64,000 nucleotides of DNA, taken from contig MNCI01020709.1 of assembly GCA_015680685.1 (NCBI GenBank), positions 82,892 through 146,891 of the forward strand, written 5' to 3'. The translations under genes and the position numbers were made by a program. Numbering within the stretch: position 1 is the first letter of the stretch; every line of letters starts with the position of its first letter. This DNA is from Gnetum montanum (taxonomy: Eukaryota > Streptophyta > Gnetopsida > Gnetales > Gnetaceae). Shown piece by piece: positions 43,990-55,739 of this stretch. The notes under the pieces are model-generated. The model was not told the origin of the DNA. It did no database searches and worked only from the letters and a program-made list of their open reading frames with translations.

Positions 43990-46520
43990 TTTTGATACTT
44001 AAAACATTATGGAAACCTTAACCCCCATGCATCCATGCTAGGAATACCATGCCCAATGTGGAAACATGACTCCTATTTCACAAAGCCATCAAAATATGAA
44101 TATTTTGCTATTTTTGGTAACCTAAACCTACCTTTTTCAATCCTAGGTTCCCAAAAGTGGGTGAGACATAAACAAAGCTAGACACCATGGGTTTCCATGT
44201 TGGGATAGTAGTGCCTAGTATGGAAGAAGAGGGTAACATCAACTCTTACCCCCAACACCCATATAGCATGAGTTTGACCCCAAAATGAACCCCATGTGAT
44301 CTAGAACCTCTCCAAGCATCTTCGACAACTTTAGAACCCCATCAAACCTAGTCAAAACTGGTAAAAATATGGGATTTGATGTTTTCCACATTGGGGGAGG
44401 CTTCTTCCATGCTAAGCCTCTCACACTCAGTGTGGATAGATGGAAGAAGCAAAAAATGACCTAAATTGATTACCTAATGACCATTTCTTGATGCTTAGTG
44501 ATCCTTAGACCTTACTGGAATCCTCTGGAGCTTTTGAAAGCCTCAAATGTGTTCAAATATGGCACAAAACTACCATCCTTCTCTCATCCATGCTAGGCAC
44601 ACCATGCCCAACATAGAAGAAAGGGGGGAGATTGCATGAGACACTTAGATGCCTCCAAATTATTGAATATTGACACCTAGCATTGACCATCAACATTGGC
44701 AAGCTAGGAGGTTGACATGCATGATCGATTAGCTATCAATTTAGCCTAGATTTGACTTTCTTCACTAAGGGGAACCTCATGCACATTGAGCCTTCAATCC
44801 TTAGCATGGATAGAAGGGAGAAAAGCCTAAAAACCTCTTCATAGCCTTCAAAATGACCATATCTTGATCTAAGGCATTAATGGCCAATGCCAACATCCCT
44901 GTGGACACTCATGCATAGCCAGATTAACCATAAAATGCCAGAATGCCCTTCCCCCCAATTTCCATGTTGAGCATGAAAGCCCTAGTGTGGAAAAAGAGGG
45001 GAAAGCCAAAAAATTTCCTAATGACCCTTGAAACAACCATATTTTGACATTGAATGTCAGCAGTCAACACTAGTAACCCAAAAAGCTTAAATGTATGATT
45101 GAAAGTGATCACAAATGGCCAAAAAGCTTTCCCCCCAATTTTTCACACTGAGCATGACAGCCCTAGTGTTGAAAAAGTGGGGGAAAGCCCAAAAACTACT
45201 CATCAACCTTCAAAATGAATTTTTTTTTACACTAGGCATTGATAATCATAACTGACAACCATAGGGGCCTACATGCATGGCCAAAAATGATGCACAAGGA
45301 TAAAAATATATTTCCCCCTAATTTAAGACTTCTAAACACCTCAGAATAACATTAAATGACCTTCCATGCACTCTAGAACCATGGTAGCAACCATTAGAGC
45401 CCTTAAACTTTAAAAAATTGATCCTAGGTGGCCAAAAAGTGGTTCCACTAGTTTTTCACATTGAGCTTCCCATCCCCAACATGAAAAAGTGGGGAAAGGG
45501 GGAGCTAAAAAACCACTTAGGGATGCTCAAGACTGCTAAATGTTGATGTGTAGCCATAGCCCTTAGCCCTGGGAACCCTAGAAGGTAACATGCATGGTTG
45601 ATTGTGATCCAAATTGCCCTAGTTCTAAGATTCTTTCTTCTTCCATGCTGGAGTAACTTCCCCAGAATGGAAAAAAGGGGGAAAACTACTTATCCACTTT
45701 TGGTGGCAAGATGGCACTCCTAGAAGCCAAAGATCTACATTGAAGAAGCCCAAGAGCTCATAGCCTCAATATTTTTCTTGTCTAGCCTCATTTCAACCTC
45801 CAAAACTTATTCCTCCCATTCTTTCATGCTGGAGCAACTCCCCTAGCATGAAAATAGGGGGAAAGACCTTATGTACCTTAAAATAGCCTTCAAACATACT
45901 TGAAATCAACTAGAAACTTGCAAAATTGAAGCCTACAACCCTAGGGGCCTAGAAACCTGGTCAAAGTTCTCCTAAATCACTCTAAATTAATAAAAAAATG
46001 TGCCCCTATTTTTCCATGTTGAGGATGCTATGCTCAATGTGGAAAAAGAGGGAAAACTATTTTGACACATCATGATGCTCAAAATTGCCTCAAATTACCT
46101 TGAAATGAAGCCAGAAGATGCACAAGTTCCAAATCTAGGCTTCATTTACCTAGTTAACCATGTTTGATCTTATTTTTTTCTTGGATTTTTGTTCTTCATG
46201 CTAAAATCCTACTTTTCCATGCTGGGTAGCATGGAAATAAGGGGAAAATACTTTAGAACTTGCTTTTGACCTTTATAGACCTCAAGAGTATCTAATGTTG
46301 ATGGATTTGACCTTGTGCTACCTTGGGAAGATCCCAGAGCTTTAATTTTGGAACTCTAACACCCCAAAACCTATTTTCCTTAGTTTTCACACTGAGGATC
46401 CCTATTTCCACACTAAGCCCAGCATGGAAGCCTCAAAACACTTGATTTTTAGGTTCAAATAACCCTGATTGATGCCTGAACTTACCTAATAGCCTCGTAG
46501 CCTCAAAACATGGCTTGCTA
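43990..46520 (+). repeat. Diverged tandem array of about 14 units, ~180 bp each
   Basis: A core of the form TTTTCCATGCTGAGxAT, then CCCTAGTGTGGAAAAAG and a GGGGAAA segment, recurs near 44028, 44190, 44395, 44580, 44765, 44945, 45130, 45310, 45445, 45635, 45815, 46005, 46215 and 46385. Most intervals fall between 160 and 210 bp, near 180. Tat/Ogre elements are known sources of satellite repeats, but usually from the region 3' of integrase; here the array is upstream of RT. No gene is supported in it. Confidence 0.75.
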
Positions 46521-46744
46521 AGGTCTAAAACTAGAAAAACCTAATATTTTTTTACCTATATTAGCTAATTTTTACAATATGTAGCCTATTTTACTTGATT
46601 TTTTCCTTATTATGTAAGGTTTTAGCTTGTTTTTGGACTTGTGTTTCCTTGTTAACTTTCTATGGCCTTTATATAGCCTCATGTGTTCTTTATTTGCCTT
46701 GTTATAACTTTATTTGCCTTTGTTTGGCCTTTAAATGGTATCAA

Positions 46745-46885
46745 ATAGTGGGGTTTGACCTTCCTTGACCACCATCTGACATCATATGACCATGGCCTAT
46801 GGAGGCCTTAAACTAGCATAATAATCCACCAAGACTCTAAACTGGCATTATGGTCCACTAAGGCATAAAACTGGCAAAATCATGG
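46745..46885 (+). repeat. ~31-bp array upstream of pol (B)
   Basis: Three clear units with GGCCTTAAACTAGCATAAT, CTCTAAACTGGCATTATGG and CATAAAACTGGCAAAATC cores lie just before the putative splice acceptor and pol. Same family as 37625-37745 and 50595-50670. Confidence 0.7.
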
Positions 46886-46994
46886 CCTTTGTTAACTATT
46901 TGTAGCATTTATCCTTATACTTTACTTTGGTTTGACCTTTATTTTTCCCTTATTACACTTTGTTTGCTTACTGTCACACTATTAATGACCCTAG

Positions 46995-47012
46995 ATGACC
47001 TTGTTGCCCTAG
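46995..47012 (+). promoter_or_regulatory. Putative sense 3' splice site upstream of RT (B)
   Basis: CCTTGTTGCCCTAG followed by ATTTGCATGTA, matching element A at 2752-2770. If used with a donor after protease (for example GTAAGT near 37307), the intron would remove the antisense gene and the repeats. Confidence 0.35.
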
Positions 47013-47159
47013 ATTTGCATGTATTTGCATAAGTTTATAGCATTTAAACATTATTTATTCACGTTTACCAAAGTGCCACTCAATATGCTTTTGATTGACA
47101 TGCAAGATCAAAGTATGAGCACCTGGAAGCAAGTTTTCTTGGCCTTTGTATCTACATGG

Positions 47160-50100
47160 ACCTCATGGTAATGTTGAATGATGTATCGACCCTAGTTGCC
47201 TAGATCTTGAGCCTAAGAATCTTGTGGACCACATAGCCTCAATAGAAAAACCTCTAGAATGGCCTGAAAATCTAGTCAAAACCTTTAACTTAGAGTTCAA
47301 TGACATAACCAAAGACTCTCTAGTTTAGGTTCTTGTCACAACACATAATGATAAGGAGAAAACCCTTAAACTAAGTTCCTCAATGGAGCCTCAATATGCT
47401 TAAGACATCACCAAGGTCTTACAATGTAACATTAAAGTCTTTGCCTAGTCATATGAAGATATGCTAGGCCTAGATCCATGTCTAGTCCAACACAACATCA
47501 TACTAGACCCTAATATTAGACCAATTGAGTAAAAAGTGCATAAAATTAGACCTAATTTGACCTTGGTAGTTCATGATGAAATGTCAAAGCTCTACGAAGT
47601 AGGTTTCATTAGGGTTGTAGATTACAAAGAATTGGTATTCAACATAGTGGTAATCCCTAAAAAAAATGGAAGTATGCATATTTGCACTGATTTTTGAGAT
47701 CTAAATAAAGAAACTATCAAGGATGACTTCCCTTTGCCTAGTATTGATCAACTTATTAATACTATGATTGGACATGCCTGTTTGTCCTTTATGAATGGAT
47801 TCTCAGGGTATAACCAAATTAGGATCGACCTAGAGCACCAACTTAGCACAACCTTTATGACCCCATGGGGTATGTTTTGTTATCCCATGATGCCCTTTGG
47901 CCTTAAGAATGCTGAAGAAACATACTAGAGAGATATGACCTATATATTCAACAATTATAGGTTAGGTTTGCTTAATGATTACGTATATGACATAGCCAAG
48001 ATGTTCAAGATAGCTAATGACCATGCTAATGACCTAGATCTTGTGCTTAAATAATGCCTCAAATATAAGCTTAGGTTAAATCCTAAGAAGAGCATCTTTG
48101 GTGTTAAGACCAATAAGATGCTTGGCTTTGTAGTCTCTAAAGTAGGGATACATGTTGATCCTGATAAGATTAAAGCCATATCCAAATTAGCAATGCCTAC
48201 TAACCTTAAAGAGCTTTAGAGATTACAAAGCGTATTATAGTTTATTCATAGGTTTATTGCTTGGTTTATGAATAAGTTATAGCCCATGCAACATTTGCTT
48301 AAGAAAGGAGTTCACTATGAGTGGATGGCTCAATGCCAAGAGACCTTTGAAAACCTTAAGCAAGAATTAACACAACTACCAATAGTCTATTCTTTGTAAG
48401 AGAGTAAACCATTTTGCATTTATCTTATCATCTTTGATACATCCATTACCTCTTTGAACTATCAGAAATGTGATGGCATAGTAGAAATGCTTGTATACTA
48501 CCTTAGCCATGTGTTAGTTGCTCATGAGGCCTGATACACTAAGGTGGAGAAGTATTGTCTAGAACTAGTCTTCTCTTTGAAGAAATGAAGATACTACCTC
48601 TTTAGAAGCCAAGTCAACATCATTTGCAAGGACAACATACTCTAAGACATAATGACCAACATCTATGAAAGTAGCCATATAGCCCAATGGAAAGCCATAA
48701 CCACTGAATTTGATCTTCATTATGTCTCTTAGTTCTTAATGAAAGGTTAAGCTATAACTGTACAACTCATATTTTCACCTATTGATAACCAAATAGCCAT
48801 AAATCCTAAATTCCTTGATGAACACATTAACATAGTTAGCCAAGTGCTTGAGGATTATGAGGTAGTTGTGAAATTTGATGGAGCTTCAACTACCCATGGG
48901 ACCAATGCTGCTACCATCATAACATTCTTATCTGGTGAGATCTAACCCTTTGCCTATCATTTTTAGTTCCCATGTACCAACAACATAGCGGAGTAGGAGG
49001 GTTTAATCAGAGGGATGATGGTATCTCATGACCTAGAAATTAGACACCTAGCCATCAAAGGTGATTCACAACTCATTATTAGCCAAGTAACTAAAGTCTA
49101 TGTATGCAAAGCTAAGCACTTGCAACCTTACTGTGACTTAGGGAAGCAATTGTTACAATAATTCACAAATGTTGATATCCAACAGATACCTCAAAACAAA
49201 AATTTCATAGTTAATGCAATTGCAACATTAGCCCTTAGTGTGACGCTAGATGTGTTTAGCAAGTTGCCCATCTTAAACCATGGACTATGCTACTCCCATC
49301 ACACAGAATGCTAAGGATACCTTTGTGGCTGTTGTTCATACTACTCCTCTCAAGGAGTGCTATGACAATATTAGATTTTACCTTATGCATGATGAATCTT
49401 CAAAATTCCTAACTACTATTTAGAAGGACACCATATGCAAGTGATCGAAGCCATATGTCATTGTAGATGATAACACTTCTGTTGATGATCCAATGATGGC
49501 ATACTCCTAAAGAGCTTAGATAAAATTGAAGCTAGAATAGTCCTAGAGGAGGTTCACAAGGGTGTTTGTGAAGAACATATAGGACCAAGAGTCATGACCT
49601 GTAAGATTAGATGGTTAGGAGATTACTAGCTTCATATGAAAAATGACTACTTGCAAAAGGTCAAGCGGTGTGACACATGCCAGTGATATAGTAAACCTAT
49701 ACATGTACCACCAACTGAGTTGCATACAACCTAGATAACATGGCCACTTCAAAGATGGGGGTTGGATATCATTGGAATTATAACACCTAAGTCTTCCATA
49801 GGACATAGCTTCATTATCACCACAACTAAATATTGTACCAAGTGGGTTGAGGCTATTCCCCTAAGGAAGACCACATTTGAACAAGTTTGCAAATCTATCT
49901 TAGATAACATTGTATCTTGTCTTGGAATACCCATAACCATAGTTATGGACAATGGACTCTAATTTAGTAGCTAAGAAATCAAGGATTTTTGTCACAACTA
50001 AGCATTAAGCATCCTTTCTCATTGTCTTACTATCCTTAACCCAATGGGCAAGTAGAAGCAAGAAATAAGGCCATCATCAACTTGCTCAAGAAGATGCTCA

Positions 50101-50573
50101 ATAGCAGTAAATACAAGTGGCATGAGTGGCTTGTCCATGCACTATGGGAATCTAGAACAACCTATCACATAATAATTGACATGATTCCTTATAGCCTTAT
50201 TTATGGTTCTAAAGTTGTTTTACCTCTTGAATTGCAGGTGTCATTATTCCAAGTATCCTTAACCAACTTCGCCAATGATAAGAAGAATAAGGAACTATGG
50301 ATGGTAATCCTAGATTTAGTGGAGGAGTGGCATATGCAAGAACTTGCTCAAATCAAGCAGTATTAAGAGAGATAAAAGTGGTAGCATCACCATAACTTAA
50401 CCATGCACAAGATCAAGGAGGATGACCTAGTAGACAAATTCTCAGCCAATTGGAAAGGGTCCTTCCTTGTCACCAGAGCCTATGGAAACAGATAATTCAA
50501 AATAGTTGACATGGATGGAAATGAGTTAGCCAATCTAATTAATCATTCCTATCTAAAGCCATACTACATGTAG
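47160..50573 (+). pseudogene. pol: Element B pol: RT, two RNase H domains, integrase
   Basis: RT (about 47400-48250) has GFSGYNQIRID and a catalytic motif changed from YVDD to YVYD (47980-47991). The first RNase H remnant lies at about 48400-48780 (YYLSHVLVA), the second at about 48870-49250 (VKFDGASTTHG, NNIAE, KGDSQL). Integrase has the HHCC region (49555-49690, CDTC), WGLDIIG, MDNG and GQVEARNKAI, so all three catalytic acidic residues are kept. The end LKPYYM-stop is at 50573. Unlike A, no segment after RT is deleted. Stops are numerous, mostly TAG and TGA. Confidence 0.85.
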
Positions 50574-50594
50574 CTCACAGTCATTGACAAGAAA

Positions 50595-50670
50595 GCTTAC
50601 TTTCAATGGTTCGCTACAACCTTAAACTAGTACAACGGTCCACCATGGCCTTAAACTAGCAGCTTTGGTG
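50595..50670 (+). repeat. ~31-bp array after integrase (B)
   Basis: Two to three units with CAACCTTAAACTAGTACAAC and CCATGGCCTTAAACTAGCAG follow the pol stop, in the same place as the longer array of element A. Confidence 0.65.
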
Positions 50671-50726
50671 ACCTAGATAGCTTGATTCTCATGTGGCCTA
50701 TATGCATTGTAGTGTTATAATATGCA

Positions 50727-50803
50727 GTGATGTTTGGTATTCTTTGTTGGTGCCTCTCAAGTCAATCCTCTAGGCATCAACAAAGTGGAGCCATTAAAAC
50801 ACC
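50727..50803 (+). other. Conserved U3 inverted repeat (B)
   Basis: CTTTGTTGGTGCC pairs with GGCATCAACAAAG, flanked by TGTTTGG/TTAAAACACC. Base pairs differ from A and F, yet pairing is kept. Confidence 0.55.
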
Positions 50804-51947
50804 ATAAACATTTACATGTTATACCTAATCTTCATCATGTATATTTCATCCCATGAAACCCAAGGTAAAACATCATTGTAAATGTAAAGATTGTAACCCA
50901 TAATGGGAAATTTCACATATGTTATACTTTTGGGACTAAAAAATGTCTCATAAGTGGTCAAGGCCTCATTTTCCAAGTGAAAATAGTCACATGGTGTCTA
51001 TATTTGGGCTTGGTAGGAGGTGAAAATGCATTTTGCAATGCCAAAAAAGGTAATTTGATGGGTTTTATGGGAGGTATACACTTTTCTACACTAGAAACAC
51101 ATGTAGGAGGGCTAAATCTCACCTACCCCCAGTGTCGAAGGATGGGGCTTTTGAAAACTTTCCCCCTTCAACATGGAGACCACATGTATAGCTCAGAAAC
51201 ATTTCCCCCTCAGTGTGGAATTTCCCCCTAATGTGGAGTCTTCACCCCTAGTGTTGAAAATTGCATCCCCTAATGTGGAAGCTACAAAAGCCAAAATTCA
51301 TTACTTCATGCACTTCAACATTGACCAGCCACTTTAGCAAGCATGATAGAGAGCTTAGCATGGAAGGTGTACCTTATTTACTATTTATAATAAATGAAAT
51401 TTCCATGAGGAGAAGCACTTACTATATATCGTAACCCCCCAAATTTGGGCACCCATCTCACCTAAATTTTGCAGCCATTTTGTAGCCAAATCATAGCCAA
51501 TTTTCAGCCCCATTTATGGGCCAAAGAACCTATAAAAGCCAACCTCAAACACCATTTATATGTTACACAAAATTTTTCATGATTGAGTAATTTTTTCTCA
51601 TTAAGCATATAAAAAATTTTCCAAGCACTAATTCCACACTTGGGAAATTTTCAAGCACTCAAGGATTATTACAATCTCCCATGTTTGCATCCTCTTGAAT
51701 CCCATAGTGGAAGCATGACCACTTGGAGATATGGGGACTTTTGGTGTCAAAGGTCCATTTCTGGGGCTCCCAAGCCCCAATGTGGAGCAAATTGGCATCC
51801 AAAGTTTTCACTTTTCTCACCCCTCAGTAGTGACCCAACTTGTAGATCTAAGGTTGTAGTAGTTGAGGAAGGTTCAATAGCATCAAGAATGGCTTAGCAC
51901 CCAGATCATGGAGCACATCACATTAGCTTCAATAGGCTTTGAACTCC

Positions 51948-52000
51948 TATATAAGTCAACCCCTTTTCTGCTCTATATAAGTCAACCCCTTTTCTGCTCA
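51948..52000 (+). promoter_or_regulatory. Duplicated TATA box in LTR B
   Basis: CTATATAAGTCAACCCCTTT occurs twice with a 26-bp period (TATATAAG at 51948 and 51974). A related TATAAAAGCCAACC lies at 51531. Any of these could set the U3/R border. Confidence 0.6.
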
Positions 52001-52285
52001 TCCAAGCATCATTTGTACATATTTCTCTAACTTACTCTTTATTCTTTCTCAATAAAGTTTTAATTTTTGATCTTTGTGTTCAAATAAATTTATTTTCTAT
52101 ACATTATTCAATTTTTTTTGTATTTCCATGTTTTGCATTCTATAAGTCCCTAGTTGATCTGCCGAACCAACCAAGATACCTCAAATTCCATTTTTCTTGC
52201 AAAGGCCCTGGGGATTCAAGGTTGAAAAACTACCACATCGAGGATCTTTAGTTTTTTCTAGTAGTTGAGATTTTTATTCACAACA

Positions 52286-53440
52286 TGTCCAACATACAAA
52301 GAAAAATCCAAGGATAGAAACAAGGTAATTATGAGTCCTTGAATGCAACCTTGGATAGGTACTATTCTCTTTTGCACATATGCCCATGCCATGGATACTC
52401 CCAAAGGGATTAGTTGCACCATATCATAGATGGGCTTAGGAATGAAATAAGAAAAGCTCTTGGGGTTTATGCCAAAGGGTGACTTTCTAAGCTATGAGCC
52501 CATAAGATCCAAAGGCTAATTGATTAGGTGGCCAAGAAAGAAGGTGAACTTAAGAAGTGTGAAAATTTAGAAGAGTACAATGAGAACCCCTCCATTCAAA
52601 AGAGGGAGATATATTTCTATGATACTGAATTGGTATAGAGAAAAACTTTATTAATATAAAAATATGTTATTAAAATATGAGCTAAGAGAGAAAAGATGTG
52701 GAACTCCTTAGATGAAAAATTCTAAACATCTTTGAAGTTTGCAAAGGAATGAAGAGACTAAGGGGGTAGTGTTTAAGAAAGAAGGAACAAAAAGGATATA
52801 GAACAAGGATATCATAGAAACAAGGGTAAAGTTGCAATAGTAGAGTAGGTTATAGATTCTAAAATAGATAATGATGGTTGTGACATTTACCAATATGAAC
52901 ATCATAAGGGATGTTGTCCAATGGTATCACATTTGCAAGAATCTAGGTTGTACACTTTAAAACCTAGATTGGAAAATGGGCAAGCACCTAGGTGATTACC
53001 TTATCCACAAGGTAACTATAGGTAATAGTTCCACCAATAAGCATATCATCCAAGTGGAGCACCACATCAACCTTAGGAGCAATATTAGCAGTGGCAACAT
53101 CCATAGTCATGGGTGATGCCACCACCATGATAGCAATACCCTTATCAACAACTTGTTTTATATGGCTACTATGCTCAATAGCTTATATCCCCACATTACT
53201 CCTCTAGTCATGCTTCCTTCCTATAGCACTACTATCCTCTAGAATTCTATAGAGTACCTTCTGCAAGGGGAGAGTCTCTTTTTTCCTTCTATCCTCCTCA
53301 ACACTCATCCACTCCTACACCACAATCAAACATACCTTTGTCACCTACTCCATATATGTAGGGTGAACTCCTTGCATAGCCATAGTAAAGAAACACCATG
53401 AGGGTGGTGAATTTACAGCTGAATATCCATCCAGGTGGTC
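52286..53440 (+). pseudogene. gag: Element E gag (5' truncated)
   Basis: Begins at the codons aligned with D near 32095 (I-Q-G...Q-G-N-Y-E-S). AHKIQRLID, then VAKKEGELKK and a NPSIQKREIYFYD block align with C and D. The zinc knuckle has lost its second Cys (C-D-I-Y-Q-Y-E-H, 52880-52918). A Pro/Gln/Tyr-rich tail follows. Confidence 0.75.
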
Positions 53441-53609
53441 TTAAATCCAAGCCTCATAAGAGGTCATTCTTCAGGACTAGTAGCTCCACACAACCTATAT
53501 AAACACTTGTGGTTGCCAACCCTGCTACTTCTACCTTTGAAATTCCTATTGAGCTGCCTTTGAATAAAAAATCTCTCCAAATCCATACTCTCATGTTGAC
53601 CTATGCATT

Positions 53610-54050
53610 CATAGACTAGATCAAGGCCTATCACCTTTCCAAGAAGCAATATGATCCTAGGAGTTTCCTCATCTACTTACAAATCATAGGAAATAAACCA
53701 TGCAATCTCATAGGAAATTTGATTGTAGAAAATCTTCAAGTTCTTAAATTTGTAAAAGTAGAAAAGAAGAGAGTTCCATGCATTGCATACAGTGACACAA
53801 GGTGTCATTGTGTGCAGAAAATCTGCACCATCAAAGATACATCTCTTTAAGCATCCAATCAGTGTGTTGAAACAATAGTAATACAAAGGTGCATGTAGGT
53901 AGCAACCATAAAACAAGAAGCTACCTAGTGGCTGATAACAGATGATGAAATTGAATCAAATATATGCATGAAACCAATTGAGAGCCTTACTAGTACCTAT
54001 ATTGAAAGCATGAACAAAATGGAGTAAGTCCATCACTAACTCTTCAATGC
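53610..54050 (+). pseudogene. Element E protease remnant
   Basis: The sequence passes from G-N-K-P-C-N (53690) to EKKRVPCIAYSD (53764) in about 75 bp, where C and D have about 340 bp. The deletion removes the DSG active site and most of the protease. The following linker (KPIESLTSTYIESM) is kept. Confidence 0.7.
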
Positions 54051-54054
54051 ACAA

Positions 54055-55640
54055 AACAAAATGAATTGGGGAGAGTTGGAGATCGCTAATCACTTTAAGT
54101 CCCTTGACTTAAAGGATTTATCAACAAGCATGGAATATGTTTTTCTCAATGATGGTAAGATGGTAATCATTAATGCTAGACTTTCTCTTGAACAAAAACA
54201 AAAATCATTGAAAGTGATGAACAAATGGTCAATAACCTTTGCTTGGTCATATCATGAGCTAAAAGGAATAGTCCCTTGGATATGCTAGTACCATATCTAC
54301 AAAGACTCCTCCATCAAGCTAAAGAGGCAACTGTAATGATGATTGAACCCCAAGCTCAATTAGATTATTAAAGAAGAGATTAAGAAACTCTTCAAAGCTA
54401 GGTTCATCTACCCAATTGGGGATATCTAATGGGTTAGTCCACTTGTTATTGTTCAAAATAAAGAAGGAAAATAAAGAGTTTGCATAGAGTTCTAGCTATT
54501 GAACATGGAAATATACAGGGATCATTTCTCATTGCCATTTGTGGACCAAGTGTTGGACACAATAGTAAGGCATTGCTATTACAACTTTCTCAATGGTTAT
54601 AGTGGCTATAACCAAATCTAGATTGCACCAAAGGACCAAGCCAAGACTACATTCACAAGTCCCTAAGGAGCTTTTGCATACATGAATATGCCTTTTGGGC
54701 TATGCAATTCATGTGTTACATTCCAATGATAGGTCCTCAAGATCTTTCAATAACATATTGGTAGTGGAGTAGAAGTTTACATGAATGAATTCTCTAACTA
54801 TGAGACTACATTTGAACAAGCCTTGGATCACCTTAAGTAAGTAATTCAAAGTTTTTTGGAGACTAATTTGAGGCTCAATTAGAAAAATAGCCATTTGATG
54901 GTCCAACAAGGCATTACCTTGGGGCATAGAATTTCAAGAAAAGGGATCAAGGTGGACCTAGAGAAAGTATGGATCATCCAAGGAATAACCAGATAACCAA
55001 AAACGGTGAAAGATGTAAGGTTATTCCTTGGCCATATAGATTGTTATAGGTGCTTCATTGACAACTTCTTGAAAATCACCAAACCATTGGTTGAGTTGAC
55101 AAAGAAGAATGCACCATTCACCTAGACCAAGGAATGGGAGAATGCATTCCAATAGTTAAAATAGAAGCTCATCAAAACTCTAATTCTATAGACCCTTGAC
55201 TGATCCATACCATTTCACATCATGACTAATGCATCAAATTATGCTTTGGGGGTCATGCTTATATAATTGGATGATAAAAAATATCCTTAATCTATCCATT
55301 GTGCAAGCTAAAGCATTATGGGTGCACAATTAAACTCTACCACCACCAAAAAGGAGCTCATGGTAGTGGTGTGTGACTTAGAGAATTTCAAGAATTATGT
55401 GCTTGGGTACCAATTTTTTATGCACACTAAACATAGTGCCATAAGGTTCCTCATGAACAAACCAATTGTGAGCCCCCATGTCATATAGGGGCTAGTGACT
55501 CGTCAAGAGTTTGACCTTATAATGATAGATAGAAAAAAGATCAAGAATGTGGTTCATAACCACTTATCTTAGTTATGATGGGATAACAAGGAGGATGAAG
55601 GAACATTATATAATCAATTTTTAGATGAAATCCTCTTTGC
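54055..55640 (+). pseudogene. pol: Element E reverse transcriptase and RNase H
   Basis: A 75-codon open stretch (54061-54288) gives SMEYVFLNDGKMVIINARLS and ITFAWSYHEL. RT continues with GYSGYNQI and M-P-F-G-L-C-N; the catalytic motif is YMNE (54778-54789) instead of FMDD. RNase H (M-T-N-A-S-N-Y-A-L-G near 55227) has Asn for the first Asp. Very many stops. Confidence 0.8.
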
Positions 55641-55739
55641 TAGAGCTATTGAAGTGGAAAATCCCAAAGATTCCAACTATTATGATCACATCCTCTCCTA
55701 CCTACTCACTCAGGAGATACCACATAAATGGGATAGCAG

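Larger units (their letters stand above)
19741..52285 (+). mobile_element. Element B: Tat-like retrotransposon interrupted by D
   Basis: Gag (20422-21088 and 34364-35740), protease (36640-37340), an antisense multi-exon gene (38077-43610), ~180-bp repeats (44000-46520), pol with two RNase H domains (47160-50573) and an LTR (to about 52285) lie in order. Gag reads straight across the D insertion after one copy of the 5-bp duplication is removed. The right end abuts internal gag sequence of element E, implying that B inserted into E. It shares protein order, short arrays, antisense gene and U3 hairpin with element A but is clearly a different subfamily. Confidence 0.7.
50680..52285 (+). repeat. 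3' LTR of element B (boundaries approximate)
   Basis: Contains the U3 hairpin shared with LTRs A and F, CCCCTAATGTGGA short repeats (51120-51290), TATA boxes (51531, 51948, 51974) and a U5-like end whose TAAGTCCCTAGTTGATCTG aligns with TAACTCCCTATCTGATCGA in LTR A. The end is placed at CACAACA (52285), where homology to Athila-like gag begins. The start is not fixed. Confidence 0.55.
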
